From Saprolegnia diclina VS20 (lineage: Eukaryota > Oomycota > Saprolegniomycetes > Saprolegniales > Saprolegniaceae), in assembly GCF_000281045.1 (NCBI RefSeq), contig NW_008246221.1, positions 2,040 to 24,033 on the forward strand: a stretch of DNA of 21,994 nt, in the 5' to 3' direction. The notes under the pieces are model-generated. The model searched no databases and was not told where the DNA came from. It was given only the letters and a program-made list of their open reading frames with translations. This document shows positions 7,712-17,937 of this stretch, one piece after another (the first letter of the stretch is position 1; each line of letters begins with the position of its first letter). A program made the position numbers and the translations under genes.

Positions 7712-8471
7712 GCCCTTCGTGACGAGTACTTCTGTGCACGTCCAATATTATTCGCGTAGGTAATTGCGACCAGCTGCGATGCCGAGCCTTCGCATGTGTG
7801 CCTGGGTGCCACCCGCGCCGCTTTTACAGTACAGCGCGATACAGTCGTTCGTTTGATTGGCTCGATCTCCTTTGATACACAACATCCCAACGCGTTCTCG
7901 CTTCTCCGAGTTGCCTTCAACCGTGCTGTCAACTTTACACTGGCGGCGACGCGGCCTCGATGGCGCTCAACCCGCGTACGCAGTGGTTGCTGCTTCGCAG
8001 ACAGCACACCTCGCGTCTGCGCTACTACGCTACTACGCGGCTGGCTGCGTTTTGGAGGCTGCATATCATTTTCTGCGCTGCCGCCCGGCAATTTGGAAAT
8101 GGTTTGAGCGCAGACAGAGAAGCCGACACGGCCAAGACTCTGTCGCAGCACACATCGTGGTTGTTGCTTCAGCGGTGGTGGAGTGCGCGGGCCGCGGTAT
8201 GCTAAAGCTGTTGCCAGCTCTGACGACGCTATGGCCTGGAGCTGCGAACCACACATGCAGACAGACAGCCAGCATGGATCTACGCTGGCGGTGCGCTGGT
8301 GCGTTGGCCGCTCAAGCCAGTGCGTTGCCGCCACCTGTATCACCCTTTCTAACCGGTTTTGTCACATTGCCGTTGGGCTCTCTTAACCGGTTATCGGTCG
8401 AGCCGAATGGATCGCATAACCGGCTTGGCTCGTAACCGGCTCGAGCGTATCTTACACGATCGGCGGCGGCG
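7712..8471. other. Divergent intergenic region
   Basis: About 760 bp between the start of transporter paralogue 3 (minus) and the start of the coiled-coil gene (plus), so it should hold two promoters. One ATTGG box lies at 7856-7860, about 145 bp upstream of the transporter start. A cluster of four TAACCGG sites lies at 8350-8439. Open frames here lack coding bias or recognisable content. Confidence 0.55.
8350..8439 (+). promoter_or_regulatory. Cluster of four TAACCGG elements
   Basis: TAACCGG occurs four times in 90 bp, with AACCGG at 8351, 8385, 8418 and 8434. The first two extend to the palindrome AACCGGTT. The last copy ends 32 bp before the proposed start codon at 8472. The core matches Myb-type (YAACNG) and also Grainyhead/CP2-type (AACCGGTT) binding sites in other eukaryotes. 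Which factor would act here is unknown. Confidence 0.45.
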
Positions 8472-11400
8472 ATGCACCCGGACCTGGAGGCGCACCTCGT
8501 CGAGCTCAAGACGCGCCAGCGCAACATGCAAGCGCGATAGCTTGGCCGACGGAGGCTCATGATGCGTAGGGTCGCGCGCCGCATTGCCCTCGAGAAGAAG
8601 CAGCAGATGCGCGACGCGACGATGGCCGAGTTTAGTGCTGCCTACACGGACATGCTCAAGCGCAAGCAGCGCCAGATCCAGCAGCATCAAGTGATCGCCA
8701 AGAAGCGGAACCACGAGTTCCTCGACAGTCTCCGTGAGTACCAGCGGTCGGTCGCCGAGAGTCGCCCTACACCGGGTGCGATCGCGCTCGAGAAGGCCAA
8801 GGTCGCGTTCGTCGACAAGGTCACCGAGGTCTATCCCGCGTGGCAGGAGGAGCTGCAGCGCCTCAAGATGCAGCGCTTGCGCCAGCTCGAGCAGGAGAAA
8901 CACGAGATCGAGTACCGCCGGCTGGTCGCCCAACAGGTCCATCTCTCTCAAGAAGCGAATGGCTGCCTACTCTTGTCGTCTAGAGCTTTGAGAAGGAGCA
9001 GGGACTCGAAGCGCTCTTGCGGCAGACCGTACGTCAACTCGAAAAAAAAGTTTCAAGTTGATATTCTGGGCATAGGTCCACGAAATCAACTTGGCAACGA
9101 GCGTCGAGCGCAACGAGACGTACGAGCGGCAGCTGTATCGACAGCAAAAGCTCAAGGAGGCCATGGACCTCGAGCAAGCCATCCGCGAGAGAGCCGAGGA
9201 CGAGCGCCGGCGCATGGAAGACGATCATTTCAGAACGCTCCTCTCCCCGCAGGCAGATTACGGTATCAGAGGGGTCGTCGCCGCTTGCTCATCATGCCCT
9301 ATTAGAGCACCTCGCGACCAAGTACACGGCCGCCAAGGCGCCGCTACCAGTGCTACCAGAGCCCGATCTCTTTGCCTCAATTCGCCCGCCAGCGTGCGTA
9401 TCCATAGCAGCGTGACAGCGTGCATAGCGCCTTTGTGCCAACGTAGGCCTCTCGAGGTGCCACCGCCGTCGTTGGCGAGGTGCACAACGCAGGCGATTTC
9501 AATTCGTTCATGATCGCGTAGTTCCCCAGTTCTCTCCGACCCCGTGGCTGCTCGACCGACGCTGGTCGAGCCATCTGCGGCTCTTCTTCCGCCATTGCAA
9601 CACCATATTGCAATCGCAGCTTCCCGTCCAGAAGAAGCCGCCCCGCTTGTCGAGCGCCCGTCCCTCGTCGTCGACGAGCCAGCACAAAGTGACACGGACG
9701 ATCCGATTTTGAACGACTTCTACCGCATGACGCCTGCGGTCGCGTCGCCAAGTGAGCCTGCACCAGCACAAGTGCTTGCAAACTCCGAGATGCTGGCGAC
9801 CAAACCACCGAGTCCAGCGCCTGCCGTCCCAGCCATGGCTTTAGTGGCACCCGTTGTGACAGCGCATCAACCAACTCAAGTACCTGAAGCGCCGACTGTA
9901 TCAATACCTGTGGACCCACCGGCATGGACACCGTCGATCGTTGTTGCGGCTGTACCGGAGCCAACGGAAACTGTCGTGGCGTCGCTGCCACAGGAAGCAC
10001 CAACGATGCCCGTGCCACTGACAATTACGATGCCACTGGCAAACGAAGACGAGGTGCCACGTCCGCGGACAGCGAGCCCAGCATCTGTGACGCCCCCGTC
10101 ACTCCCTGCCACCGAGACGCCCGATGCAACGCTCGCGACAGTCCTCTGCGCTGTGGATCAAATCAAGAAGCCCAAGACGCCGTCCCCACAGCACTCGCCA
10201 CAGTCTCGGCTCAGTGTCTTTTCGGACGCTGGACTCGAGTCGGTAGACCTTGGCGACGCGCCCGTCGTCACGAGCCACCGACAGTCGTCCCCGACACTGC
10301 GCGCCTTCAGTCCCGTCATCGATGTGCTCTCGCTGCCGGTGCCAGACGTTGTCGAAACACTGCCAGCACTCGAACCAACTGCCGTCGTTCCGAATGCCGA
10401 GGCTCTACCTCCGGCGCTGCCAAGTACCGAGCAAGCCCCGAGCCCCGTACCAACTCCAGAGACACCAACTGCCGCTAATGACGCCGTGGAAGACGCCACG
10501 ACACCACCCAAGCCAAGTGAAGGCCTCGAGGCGGCGCCTGTCGTCGTGCCAACTGTCACCGACGAGCATCCGAGCGGTAGGACCTTGTGCTCACCGGGAT
10601 CTGCAAACTCAGTGGTAGAGCCATCTCCTGTGCACGAAACAAGTGCCAAGGCGAAGCAACGCTCACCGCTCCATCTCGAGCTCGACGACGAAGCTAGCAT
10701 GGACGATCCACCCATCGAGTCACCTGTCCCAGCGCGAACATCAGCATTTCCAGCCGCCGAGTCGCCGGTACCCGCGCGGACGTCGGCCTTTCCAGCTGCC
10801 GACTCTCCAGAGCCGGTACCAGCTTCCGGGTTTCGTTCTGCCGACGATGGAAGCGTCGATGAGTTTGAGTTTGAGGCGCCATCCCCGTCCAAGCAAATGG
10901 GTACGGCGACGGCCAAGCTGAGTGACGCCGAGCGGCTCTCGCTCCTCACACAGCTGCTGGATCGGCTCGAGACAAGCGCTCGAAGTGGCGAGACACACTT
11001 TACGTCAAGCCCCGACGCGATTGGCCTCCAGTCCAAGCTAGATCTTGTCAAGTGCGTCTTGTTCTCTGGATGCACTGAGTCGCGCGTGTTTGTAGAATGG
11101 CAACGACCGGGCGCAAGATTAGCATTTTTGGGGCCGACGTGTGTTATGCGCTCCTCCTTGAAGCACTGCAGGACATTGGCCCATGTACGTTCGCGTTTTT
11201 TGAGGGTTTACTAACGGTTAGGATAGACCTCTTTACTGAAGACCTTATGGTCGGTAAAATGACGCTTCAGCGACTCACCAAGGCGTACCAGCCCAACCGC
11301 AACAAGGAAAAAGGTTGAGATTGTCTGTCGCATCTGACTAGAATTCGATTGGCGTAGACTATTGGCGCCTCTTCAACGCGGTCTTGAGCCTCCTCGTGAC

Positions 11401-12059
11401 CGAGCACGTCCTCCCCCCTCTCGACGCCGCCCAGGTCTTCTCGACTGCGTTCCTGACGCAGTTACAAAAGGACGACCGTACGGCCCGCAAGGTTTGATGA
11501 TGCCATGCGATCAGCATGATGGGATTTCTGAGTTTCATCGGGCTAGCTGCGGGAACTGTTGCTCTCCCTTTGCCCCGAGCCACAAGCAAAGACTACCGAC
11601 GCCAAGTCCGATACGAAGCCGAACGAAGTGCCTTCTACCGAGCCAGCAGCGATGGACGCACCACCCAAGTCGACGCCGGCAGCGGCACCCGTCGTTGGAG
11701 CCCCAGCGGTGCTCGGCCTCGCTTTTATGCGGCAAAGCTCACAGACCTCGTCGGGCCGAGAGCCCGTCTTTGGCCGCGCCAAGGCGTCCCCTATCAAAGG
11801 CGCAAGTCTCGGTCAGCGGGTACATAGCATTTTGCCTAGATGTAGGGCTCACCACGTGCAGGTGCTCCGAGGCGCCAGCTTGCGCGACTACTCGGACTTT
11901 GAGGTCGACGACGATGAGATGGAGATTGGTTCGATGGCACCCACTTTGGCCAGTCGGTCCTCGGGACCCAAGCCTGTCCTGGGGAAGCAGCCGTCCGCAA
12001 GACTCTCCGTCTCGAAACCTGCCGCGTCACAAGACGATGATTTTGATGAAAACTTCTAG
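8472..12059 (+). CDS. Long coiled-coil/disordered protein, candidate Kizuna-like centrosomal protein
   Basis: Twelve-exon model: 8472-8527, 8570-8936, 8984-9028, 9076-9262, 9306-9393, 9447-9479, 9522-11051, 11096-11184, 11227-11313, 11358-11491, 11547-11819 and 11862-12059. All phases agree and give 1028 residues. Residues 1-215 are charged and helical, typical coiled coil. About 235-720 is disordered and Pro/Ala/Ser/Thr-rich, with three 14-residue repeats at 658-699. About 725-885 is a helical C-terminal domain, followed by an acidic tail ending DDDFDENF. The N-terminal helix carries LEKK and, about 40 residues on, RNHEFL. Human Kizuna, as I recall it, has LEKK and RNQEYL at nearly the same spacing, and the overall plan (N-terminal coiled coil, long disordered middle) also fits. 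A basal-body or centrosome role would follow. The first intron is a GC-AG type; without it an in-frame TAG lies at 8538. A shorter gene starting at 8559 is the alternative. The gene is real; its identity is tentative. Confidence 0.7.
10717..10842 (+). repeat. Three tandem 42-bp coding repeats
   Basis: Three adjacent 42-bp units (10717, 10759, 10801) encode 14 residues each inside the disordered part of the Kizuna-like candidate. Units 1 and 2 both read ESPVPARTSAFPAA but differ at nine synonymous codons. Unit 3 is a diverged copy (DSPEPVPASGFRSA). The pattern confirms the reading frame. Confidence 0.9.
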
Positions 12060-12244
12060 TCGCGCTTTGTACTACATAAGGAAAACGCAGTCATTCGCGT
12101 GGTCGTACAAATGTCGCCGCAAGGACTCGTCGTTGTTGCGGCGTCCTTTATTCTACATGTATGTTCGCAGTGAGCCGTTCAAGAAACAATGTGCTTGGAG
12201 CCAAGTGCAAAATGACGTGGCACGCTCGGAATGCATGGCACCGG

Positions 12245-13768
12245 ATGTCCCAGCCTCTGCGCGTTGATTGGTCGGCGAGCGATGGGCAGTTGGGAATGGC
12301 TATCACGACGGGCGAGGGTCTCCGGGAGGCGATGGGCGCCGAAGCGATCGCGCCGGGCGTCATCCTGCAAGGTCAGCTCATCCGCAAGCGCGCCGTCTCG
12401 TACGCCTCTTCTGCATGTATTCTTGGATGAAGGTTGACCTCTCGCTCCACGACCGCTAGGAAAGGTCTCCTCTTTGGTGACATTGAGCTCGCCGACAAAG
12501 GTACTGGGCTGCATTGCGCGCCATGTAGCTCAAGTGATGCGCAGAGCTCGTACAGATGATGGCGCACTCGGGCGAGGCGCCGTGGACGAAAGCGACGATC
12601 GTGCAGCTCAACTGGGACCTGCACATCGGCGACATCATCCAAGTGACGGGCGAGGCGCGCCGCGAGGCGTCGAACGGCGACCGTATCCTTGTCGCGATTC
12701 AGAGCTATTCCGTGGTGGCGAGCTGGGACGTACTGCATCCTGGTACTCGTCCTCGGATTTTTTTTCACATTTTCGACCAATTTCCAAGTTCAATTTTAAT
12801 TGCTGCTGCTAGGCGCGCCCTTTGAGTATGGTGCGAGCAGCCATATTGTACCAGCGCCGCTCGCAACCAAGCAGAGCTACGACAACATGATCCAGCTCGC
12901 CGGCCAGAATGCATGCAAATTTTATTTCAGCAATGCCACGTGCGACCGCGGTGACGGCTGCCATTTTTACCACGGGTACACGCGTAGTCGTCACCACGCC
13001 CGTCGTCGTTCAAATAAGAACGTAGACCGATCGACAAGTACGCCGAGCTTCGCGCCGAGTGGCTCGAGAAGCGGGCGGCGCAAAAGCGGGCACTGGCCAT
13101 GGTTGACGGGGACCCGAACGACCCGCATTCGAAGGCGCTCAAGAGCCATCGCGCGGCGCTCTTCACCGAGTGGCTCGTCGCAACTTTTGGCGCGTCGACC
13201 CTTGGCGCGGGCACTGGCGTGCTCGACGTGGCCGGTGGCAAAGGCGACATCTCGTTCGAGCTCGTATGCAAGCGCGACCTTCCAGCAACGCTCATCGACC
13301 CGGTACCCGACACCACATTTGCTTTGAGCTGACAGCGGCGTAGCGGGTCGTCAAGCAGCGCAAGGCGCACCTCAAGTACATGGCAGCACATCAGAAAGCA
13401 AAGTGGTCCCATGTACGCTCGTATGTAGTGTGGTTGCATCTTGAGCACGAACTTAGATTCTCGCCGAGCTCAACGACGCGCTGGTCGTCACACACGCGTC
13501 ACTGTTTCGCGACTGCGCGGCCCTCGTTGGCATGCACCCGGACGAAGCGACCGAGCCGATCGTCGACATGGCACTGCGTCTCAACAAGCCATTTGCCGTT
13601 GTGCCATGCTGCGTCATGAGCCGACTCTTCCCAAATCGCGAGTGCAACAATGGCAAAGTCGCGACCTACGACGAGTTTGTTGCATACCTCAAGGCCAAGG
13701 ACCCGCGCATCCACTCGACATTTCTCCCCTTTGCAGGCAAAAACCAAGTCGTCTACATGCTGCCGTAA
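12245..13768 (+). CDS. OB-fold / CCCH zinc finger / SAM methyltransferase fusion protein
   Basis: Seven-exon model: 12245-12399, 12460-12500, 12545-12742, 12813-12975, 13026-13302, 13344-13412 and 13457-13768; 404 residues. Residues ~25-140 look like an OB-fold nucleic-acid-binding domain (GQLIRKRAVSKGLLFGDIEL and a later IGDIIQVTGEARR strand). Residues 166-185 are a CCCH zinc finger of the form C-x8-C-x5-C-x3-H (C166, C175, C181, H185). The C-terminal half is a Rossmann methyltransferase with motif I VLDVAGGKGD at 251-260, HPDEATE near 328-334 and PCC at 351-353, similar in style to the Methyltransf_32 group (METTL25, TRM13-like proteins). RNA binding and RNA methylation are inferred. The start is uncertain: in-frame ATGs also lie at 12161 and 12296, and an ATTGG box at 12267-12271 would suit the 12296 start. 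The gene begins about 185 bp after the preceding stop. Confidence 0.78.
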
Positions 13769-14179
13769 GGCTCAAGAACTAATAACACCCGCCAGCATAA
13801 TGTGTTTGGTCGAGTCCGTTGCCGTTGATTGGCTGGTCGTCATTGCGATACTCGTGCGTGAGCACCCAGGAGGAAGTCCTCGCCCCCAACCGCGTGCGAC
13901 GACGCAACGCTAGGACGCAAGACCCTTGCGTCATGAGAGCGTCGTTACCCCAGCATAAAGCAGCTACGTTTAGCACCTTCGACGAGCAGGCTCCGAGTGC
14001 TCGTTGCACGGTGCGATCAGTGGCACCCGTTTCAACATGACGTGGCAGCGCCAAAAAAAGATTGCATATTGCTGCGATGTGATTGGCTATTACGGTTCTT
14101 TTTGGCCAATCATATGCGTATGGAGTAGGGATTGGCTGTTGGGCGCTGGGGTATATGGCTTGAAGCGCAGTTTGAGACC
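13769..14179. other. Intergenic region / NOC3 promoter
   Basis: About 410 bp without a supported gene. It holds four CCAAT/ATTGG boxes: one at 13828-13832 and three at 14082-14135 just before NOC3. Nothing else is recognised. Confidence 0.55.
14081..14135 (+). promoter_or_regulatory. CCAAT-box cluster of the NOC3 promoter
   Basis: ATTGG at 14082-14086, CCAAT at 14106-14110 and ATTGG at 14131-14135. The first two form an inverted pair with 7-bp arms (GATTGGC / GCCAATC). The last box ends about 45 bp before the NOC3 start codon. CCAAT is the classic NF-Y site in eukaryotes; use here is inferred from position and repetition. Confidence 0.6.
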
Positions 14180-14779
14180 ATGGGCAACAACAAGAAGGGG
14201 GCGGCCAAGTCGTCGGCGACCAAGCGCAAGGCGCCGGCCAACAACAAGGACCCGGGGCTCAAGAAGAAGGCCAAGAAGGACGCCAAGCCCGCGGCCAAGA
14301 AGGGCAAGAAGGGCGGCGCCAAGAAGAAGGCGGTGCCCGAGGCCGCACCGGTCGAAGAGGACATCGAGATTGACGATGAAGACATCGAGTTCTTCGAGGT
14401 GCGTCATGACCCGCTGCTACATACGATGCTGATGCGTCTACCTAGGCGCACGGCCAGTACTCATCATTCCTCAACTCGATGGACACCGCCGCCCTCGAGT
14501 AGAATGACCATATTTGATCACCGACGTGGCTCACGCAGCAATGAGTAGGAAGTCGACGACGAAGAAGCAAAAGCAAAAGCCGATGAAGACGCTCGAAGAG
14601 ATCGAGGCCGCGCCGCGCGCCATGTCGATCATCGAGAAGAAGGCGCCGGTCGACATCTCGACCAAGCTGCCCGTCAAGTCGATTGACGGCGTCGTCAAGC
14701 CCAACCAGCTCATGCAAGACATTGTGCAAGAAGCGCATGACGCCAAGGAGCGCGCGGCCGAGGAAGCCGCCGCGGAAGA

Positions 14780-14812
<33 letters not shown>

Positions 14813-16963
14813 GGGTGCTGACGACGAGGGTGCTGACGACGGCGACGACCTCGGCAGCGACGTTTCGGACCTCGAGTGCGAAGAGATCACGGACGTGGCC
14901 GAGCCCGAGGCCAAGCCGACCAAGTCGATCTCGCCCGAGGAGCTCAAGGCGATGCAGATCCGCCGCCTCGCGTCCAAGAAGGAAGAGATGGCGGTGCTCT
15001 GCGAAGCCATTCTCGAGTCGCCCGAAGACGGACTCAAAAAGTCCAAGGACCACCCAGACAGCTTTAGCAAGTTTCAACAGCTCCACGCCATGTGCGAAGA
15101 CACGGACTTGACGCTATGCAAGCTCGCAATGCTCTCGGAGCTCTCGGTGCTTCTGGACATTCTGCCGGACTACCGCATCCGCCTCCAAGGCGACTCGGAC
15201 GGTCCGCAAAAGAAAAAGGTCAAGGAAATGAAGGAGTTTGAAGCCTCGATGCTCAACATGTACCAAAAATTCCTCAAGTTTCTCGCCGCGACGGCCACCA
15301 ACCGCCTCCAGAAGCTCAACCCGAACCAGGCGTCGCGCACCTCGGCGCAGGTCGTTGCGTTTGAGCTGGCCGAGACCGCGGTCAAGTGCATGGCCGAGCT
15401 TCTCAAAGTCAAGTTTTCGTTCAACTTCAACCTCAACCTGATTGTCGCCATGGTCCCGTTCGCCGACTCGCCGTTCATGACGATCCAGCGCCCGACGTGC
15501 GAGGCGTTCGAAGCCGTCTTCAAGGTACTGTCGTTATCAACGCTTTCTGGATGTCCTTGCTAACCTTCATTACCTTAGGCGGACAAGACGGGCGTGGCGC
15601 CGCTGGAAATCGTGCGTCAAATGTCCAACTACGTCAAGAAGCGTCACCACCGGTACATGATCTCTATCTTATGCACCCGAGGTCTCAAGGGCATACTAGC
15701 GTCACGGAACGCATGATCCGCACGCTTCTCGCCATGCCGCTCGACGTGACGATGGAAGCCGGTGAGATTGCGCGCAAGGTCGCCAAGTCGAGCCGGAAGA
15801 AGCGTCGTCGCCTCCAGCAAGACGTACGCTGCACGTCGCCTCGCACACCGAAACCTTACACGTCTTGCCCATTAGGGTGACACGATCGTGACGGGGCTGA
15901 AGGAGGCCGAGGCCGTCGTCGACAAGTCGGAGCGCGACAAGACGCAGGTACGAAAGCTCCTCAATGACCATCCAGTGGACGCTCCCATGTGTGTAGGCGG
16001 ACATTCTGCACGAACTGGTGCTCATTTACTTTCGCATTCTCAAAAACTCGACGTACTCGCCGGCGATGCCTGCCGTGCTCGAGGTACCCTCCTTTTCTAG
16101 TCGTCTTGACATGCTAAGTCGACTAGGGCTTGACGAAATACGCCTACTTGATCAACCTCGAGATCATGATTGATCTTATGAAGGTGCTCAAGACGCTCTT
16201 GCGCGAAGACATTTTGCCGCTCCAGTCGGCGTTCCACGCTGTGCTCACCGGCATCAAGACGCTCCAGGGCCCCGGCGCGGAGCTCAAGGTCGACGACAAG
16301 GAGTTTGTCGACGTGCTCTACAAGCTTCTCTCGCGCTTTGCCGAAGGCGAGAACGTTGCGTCCTTCCCGACTGCGCTCCAGTGCGTCGAGGCTGTCTTTG
16401 TCCGAAGGAAGGAGATCATGGTCGACCGTGTCGCCGCGTTTGTGAAGCGTCTGGCGCTCGTCTCGACGTACCTTCCGCCGCACCAGATCCTCGCGGTCTC
16501 GGCGCTCATTCGCAGCCTCTTCCATCGCTACAACAAGCTGCACCAGCTGCTCGAGAACGACCAGGACCGCGTCGCGTCCGGTGTCTACCGCGCCGACGTC
16601 AACGACCCGGACTTTAGTAACCCATTTGCGGCCGCGTGCTGGGAGCTGACGCTCTTGGGGCAGCACTACCACCCGGTCGTCGCGTCCTTCTCGCTCGGCA
16701 CGGCGGACCTCGCGCCGTCGCTCCCGAACGAGTACCCCAAGGCGCTCCTTGATCGGTACGATACGATGGGCACTGGTGAGTTTGCGCCCCGGATCGCGAT
16801 TCCCAAGCCGAACCCGCTCTTCAACAAGATCGCCCGCCACGAAAAGCAAAAGAAGCAGGCCAAGCCCGTCTTCATCGCGCCCGTGTACCGCCGCCCGTCG
16901 ACCTTCTTGACCGCGTGCCTTGAGCTCGACGAGGCCGAGAACACGCTTCAAGCGGCCCCTTAA
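14180..16963 (+). CDS. NOC3: Nucleolar complex protein 3 (NOC3), ribosome biogenesis
   Basis: Eight-exon model: 14180-14398, 14446-14498, 14549-15524, 15579-15652, 15700-15823, 15876-15947, 15997-16083 and 16127-16963; 813 residues, close to the ~800 of human NOC3L. NOC3 pairs with NOC2 in the nucleolus and nucleoplasm for maturation and export of pre-60S particles, and is linked in yeast to replication licensing. The N-terminus is Lys/Ala-rich and basic (nucleolar). The NOC3 signature LPVKSIDGVVKPN follows, then an acidic Asp/Glu run near residues 160-190 and PDYRIRLQ in the NOC3p domain. The CBF/MAK21-type C-terminal region contains YSPAMPAVLEGLTKYAYLIN and the hallmark WELTLLGQHYHPVV. The start is the first ATG of the frame after the CCAAT cluster. 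Every intron is 43-54 bp and ends in TAG. Confidence 0.96.
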
Positions 16964-17035
16964 TACCTCATATATTGCTTGCACGTTGTACAAGTGGTCT
17001 GAAGATTGCAGCATGCAGTAGACGGACGTGCAGCA

Positions 17036-17536
17036 TCATGCAGCAGCTGGAAAGAGCGGGATGGCGCGCTGCTTGGGGCGACAGAGGCCTTGTTGGGGCG
17101 GTGCCGCAAGCGCCTCGATCGCCGTGCAGAGCGCCGTCATCTCCGAGGAGACTTGGGGCAGGACCGCAGACGCAGCGCGGGCTTGGAGTTGGCGGAGCGT
17201 TGGCAAGGACGCTGCCAAGTGTGTCGGATCGCCCGCCAGTCGAAAGTGCAGCGCCGTGAGGTCGCGAAGGACGTCGTCAATGCCAGCTCCGCGATGGACG
17301 CTCAGTCGCTCGAGCGTCTGCCATAGGACGCGCCGCACGATTCGCACCAGCGGCTCGCGAGGTCGGAGCATGCTCAAGGCAGGCGCCATGCTTGGTCGGG
17401 TACTCCGTGGGCTCGGCAGCAGCAGCGGGAAGAGGCTGCCGACCGGGTCGCTGGTCGATGGCGACTTCAGGCAGCGGCGGAAGGCGACCTCCAGAAGCAT
17501 GAAGAGCGTCATATAGAGCACATGGATCATCTCCAT
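17036..17536 (-). CDS. Hypothetical helical protein
   Basis: A 166-residue minus-strand frame with G/C-biased third positions and a leucine-rich, helix-forming sequence. A hydrophobic N-terminal stretch (VLYMTLFMLLEVAF) is followed by a Ser/Pro linker and amphipathic helices; the protein ends PKQRAIPLFPAAA. I recognise no family. The stop lies only 72 bp from the NOC3 stop on the other strand. A convincing core promoter (CCAAT pair plus TATA-like TATAAATA) lies at 17659-17712. The first ATG after it (17603) is in a different frame, so there may be a short first exon, for example MTPW spliced over a 61-bp intron into this frame. The 5' end should be treated as provisional. Confidence 0.55.
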   Translation of the reverse strand: MEMIHVLYMTLFMLLEVAFRRCLKSPSTSDPVGSLFPLLLPSPRSTRPSMAPALSMLRPREPLVRIVRRVLWQTLERLSVHRGAGIDDVLRDLTALHFRLAGDPTHLAASLPTLRQLQARAASAVLPQVSSEMTALCTAIEALAAPPQQGLCRPKQRAIPLFPAAA

Positions 17537-17658
17537 GCGACCACGTCAGTTCATCACCAAGGACCTCAAGGAAGAGCATCGACTCGCCTACCCACGGGGT
17601 CATGCTTCTCGGTGCTGTGGCAAATTCCAATACCTCTATCCTTGAATAGATTGCACAT

Positions 17659-17712
17659 ATATTTATACGGGTTGCTGAGAAGGTCTGATTGGCCAAAAAT
17701 GGTTTGGCCAAT
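17659..17712 (-). promoter_or_regulatory. CCAAT inverted repeat plus TATA-like core promoter
   Basis: ATTGGCCAAA (17688-17697) and TTTGGCCAAT (17703-17712) are perfect 10-bp inverted arms separated by 5 bp. On the minus strand a TATAAATA element follows about 20 bp downstream (around 17661-17668), in the right order for a minus-strand promoter driving the 17036-17536 gene. Confidence 0.55.
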
Positions 17713-17937
17713 GAAAACGACTTTATGATGACCATGCCGCGCATCGCAGCTCCGCGGGCATGCATCCTCATGCAGCCCCTGGAGCCAAGGGCGATGCTGC
17801 TTGATGGCGTCATCTTTGGCGTCACCTATTGCCTTCTTCCATGAAGCTGTGGGAATTGATGGAGAAGAGCATACAACGCTGTACATGGCAGAATTATCTT
17901 AACTTTTGAAATTTGTGAAAAGTTGGGCCGCATCGAC

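Noticed and set aside
17028-17516. 162-codon plus-strand frame opposite the hypothetical minus-strand gene
   Set aside because: Ser/Arg-rich product without structure-like features. The minus-strand frame has better codon bias, helical content and a promoter.
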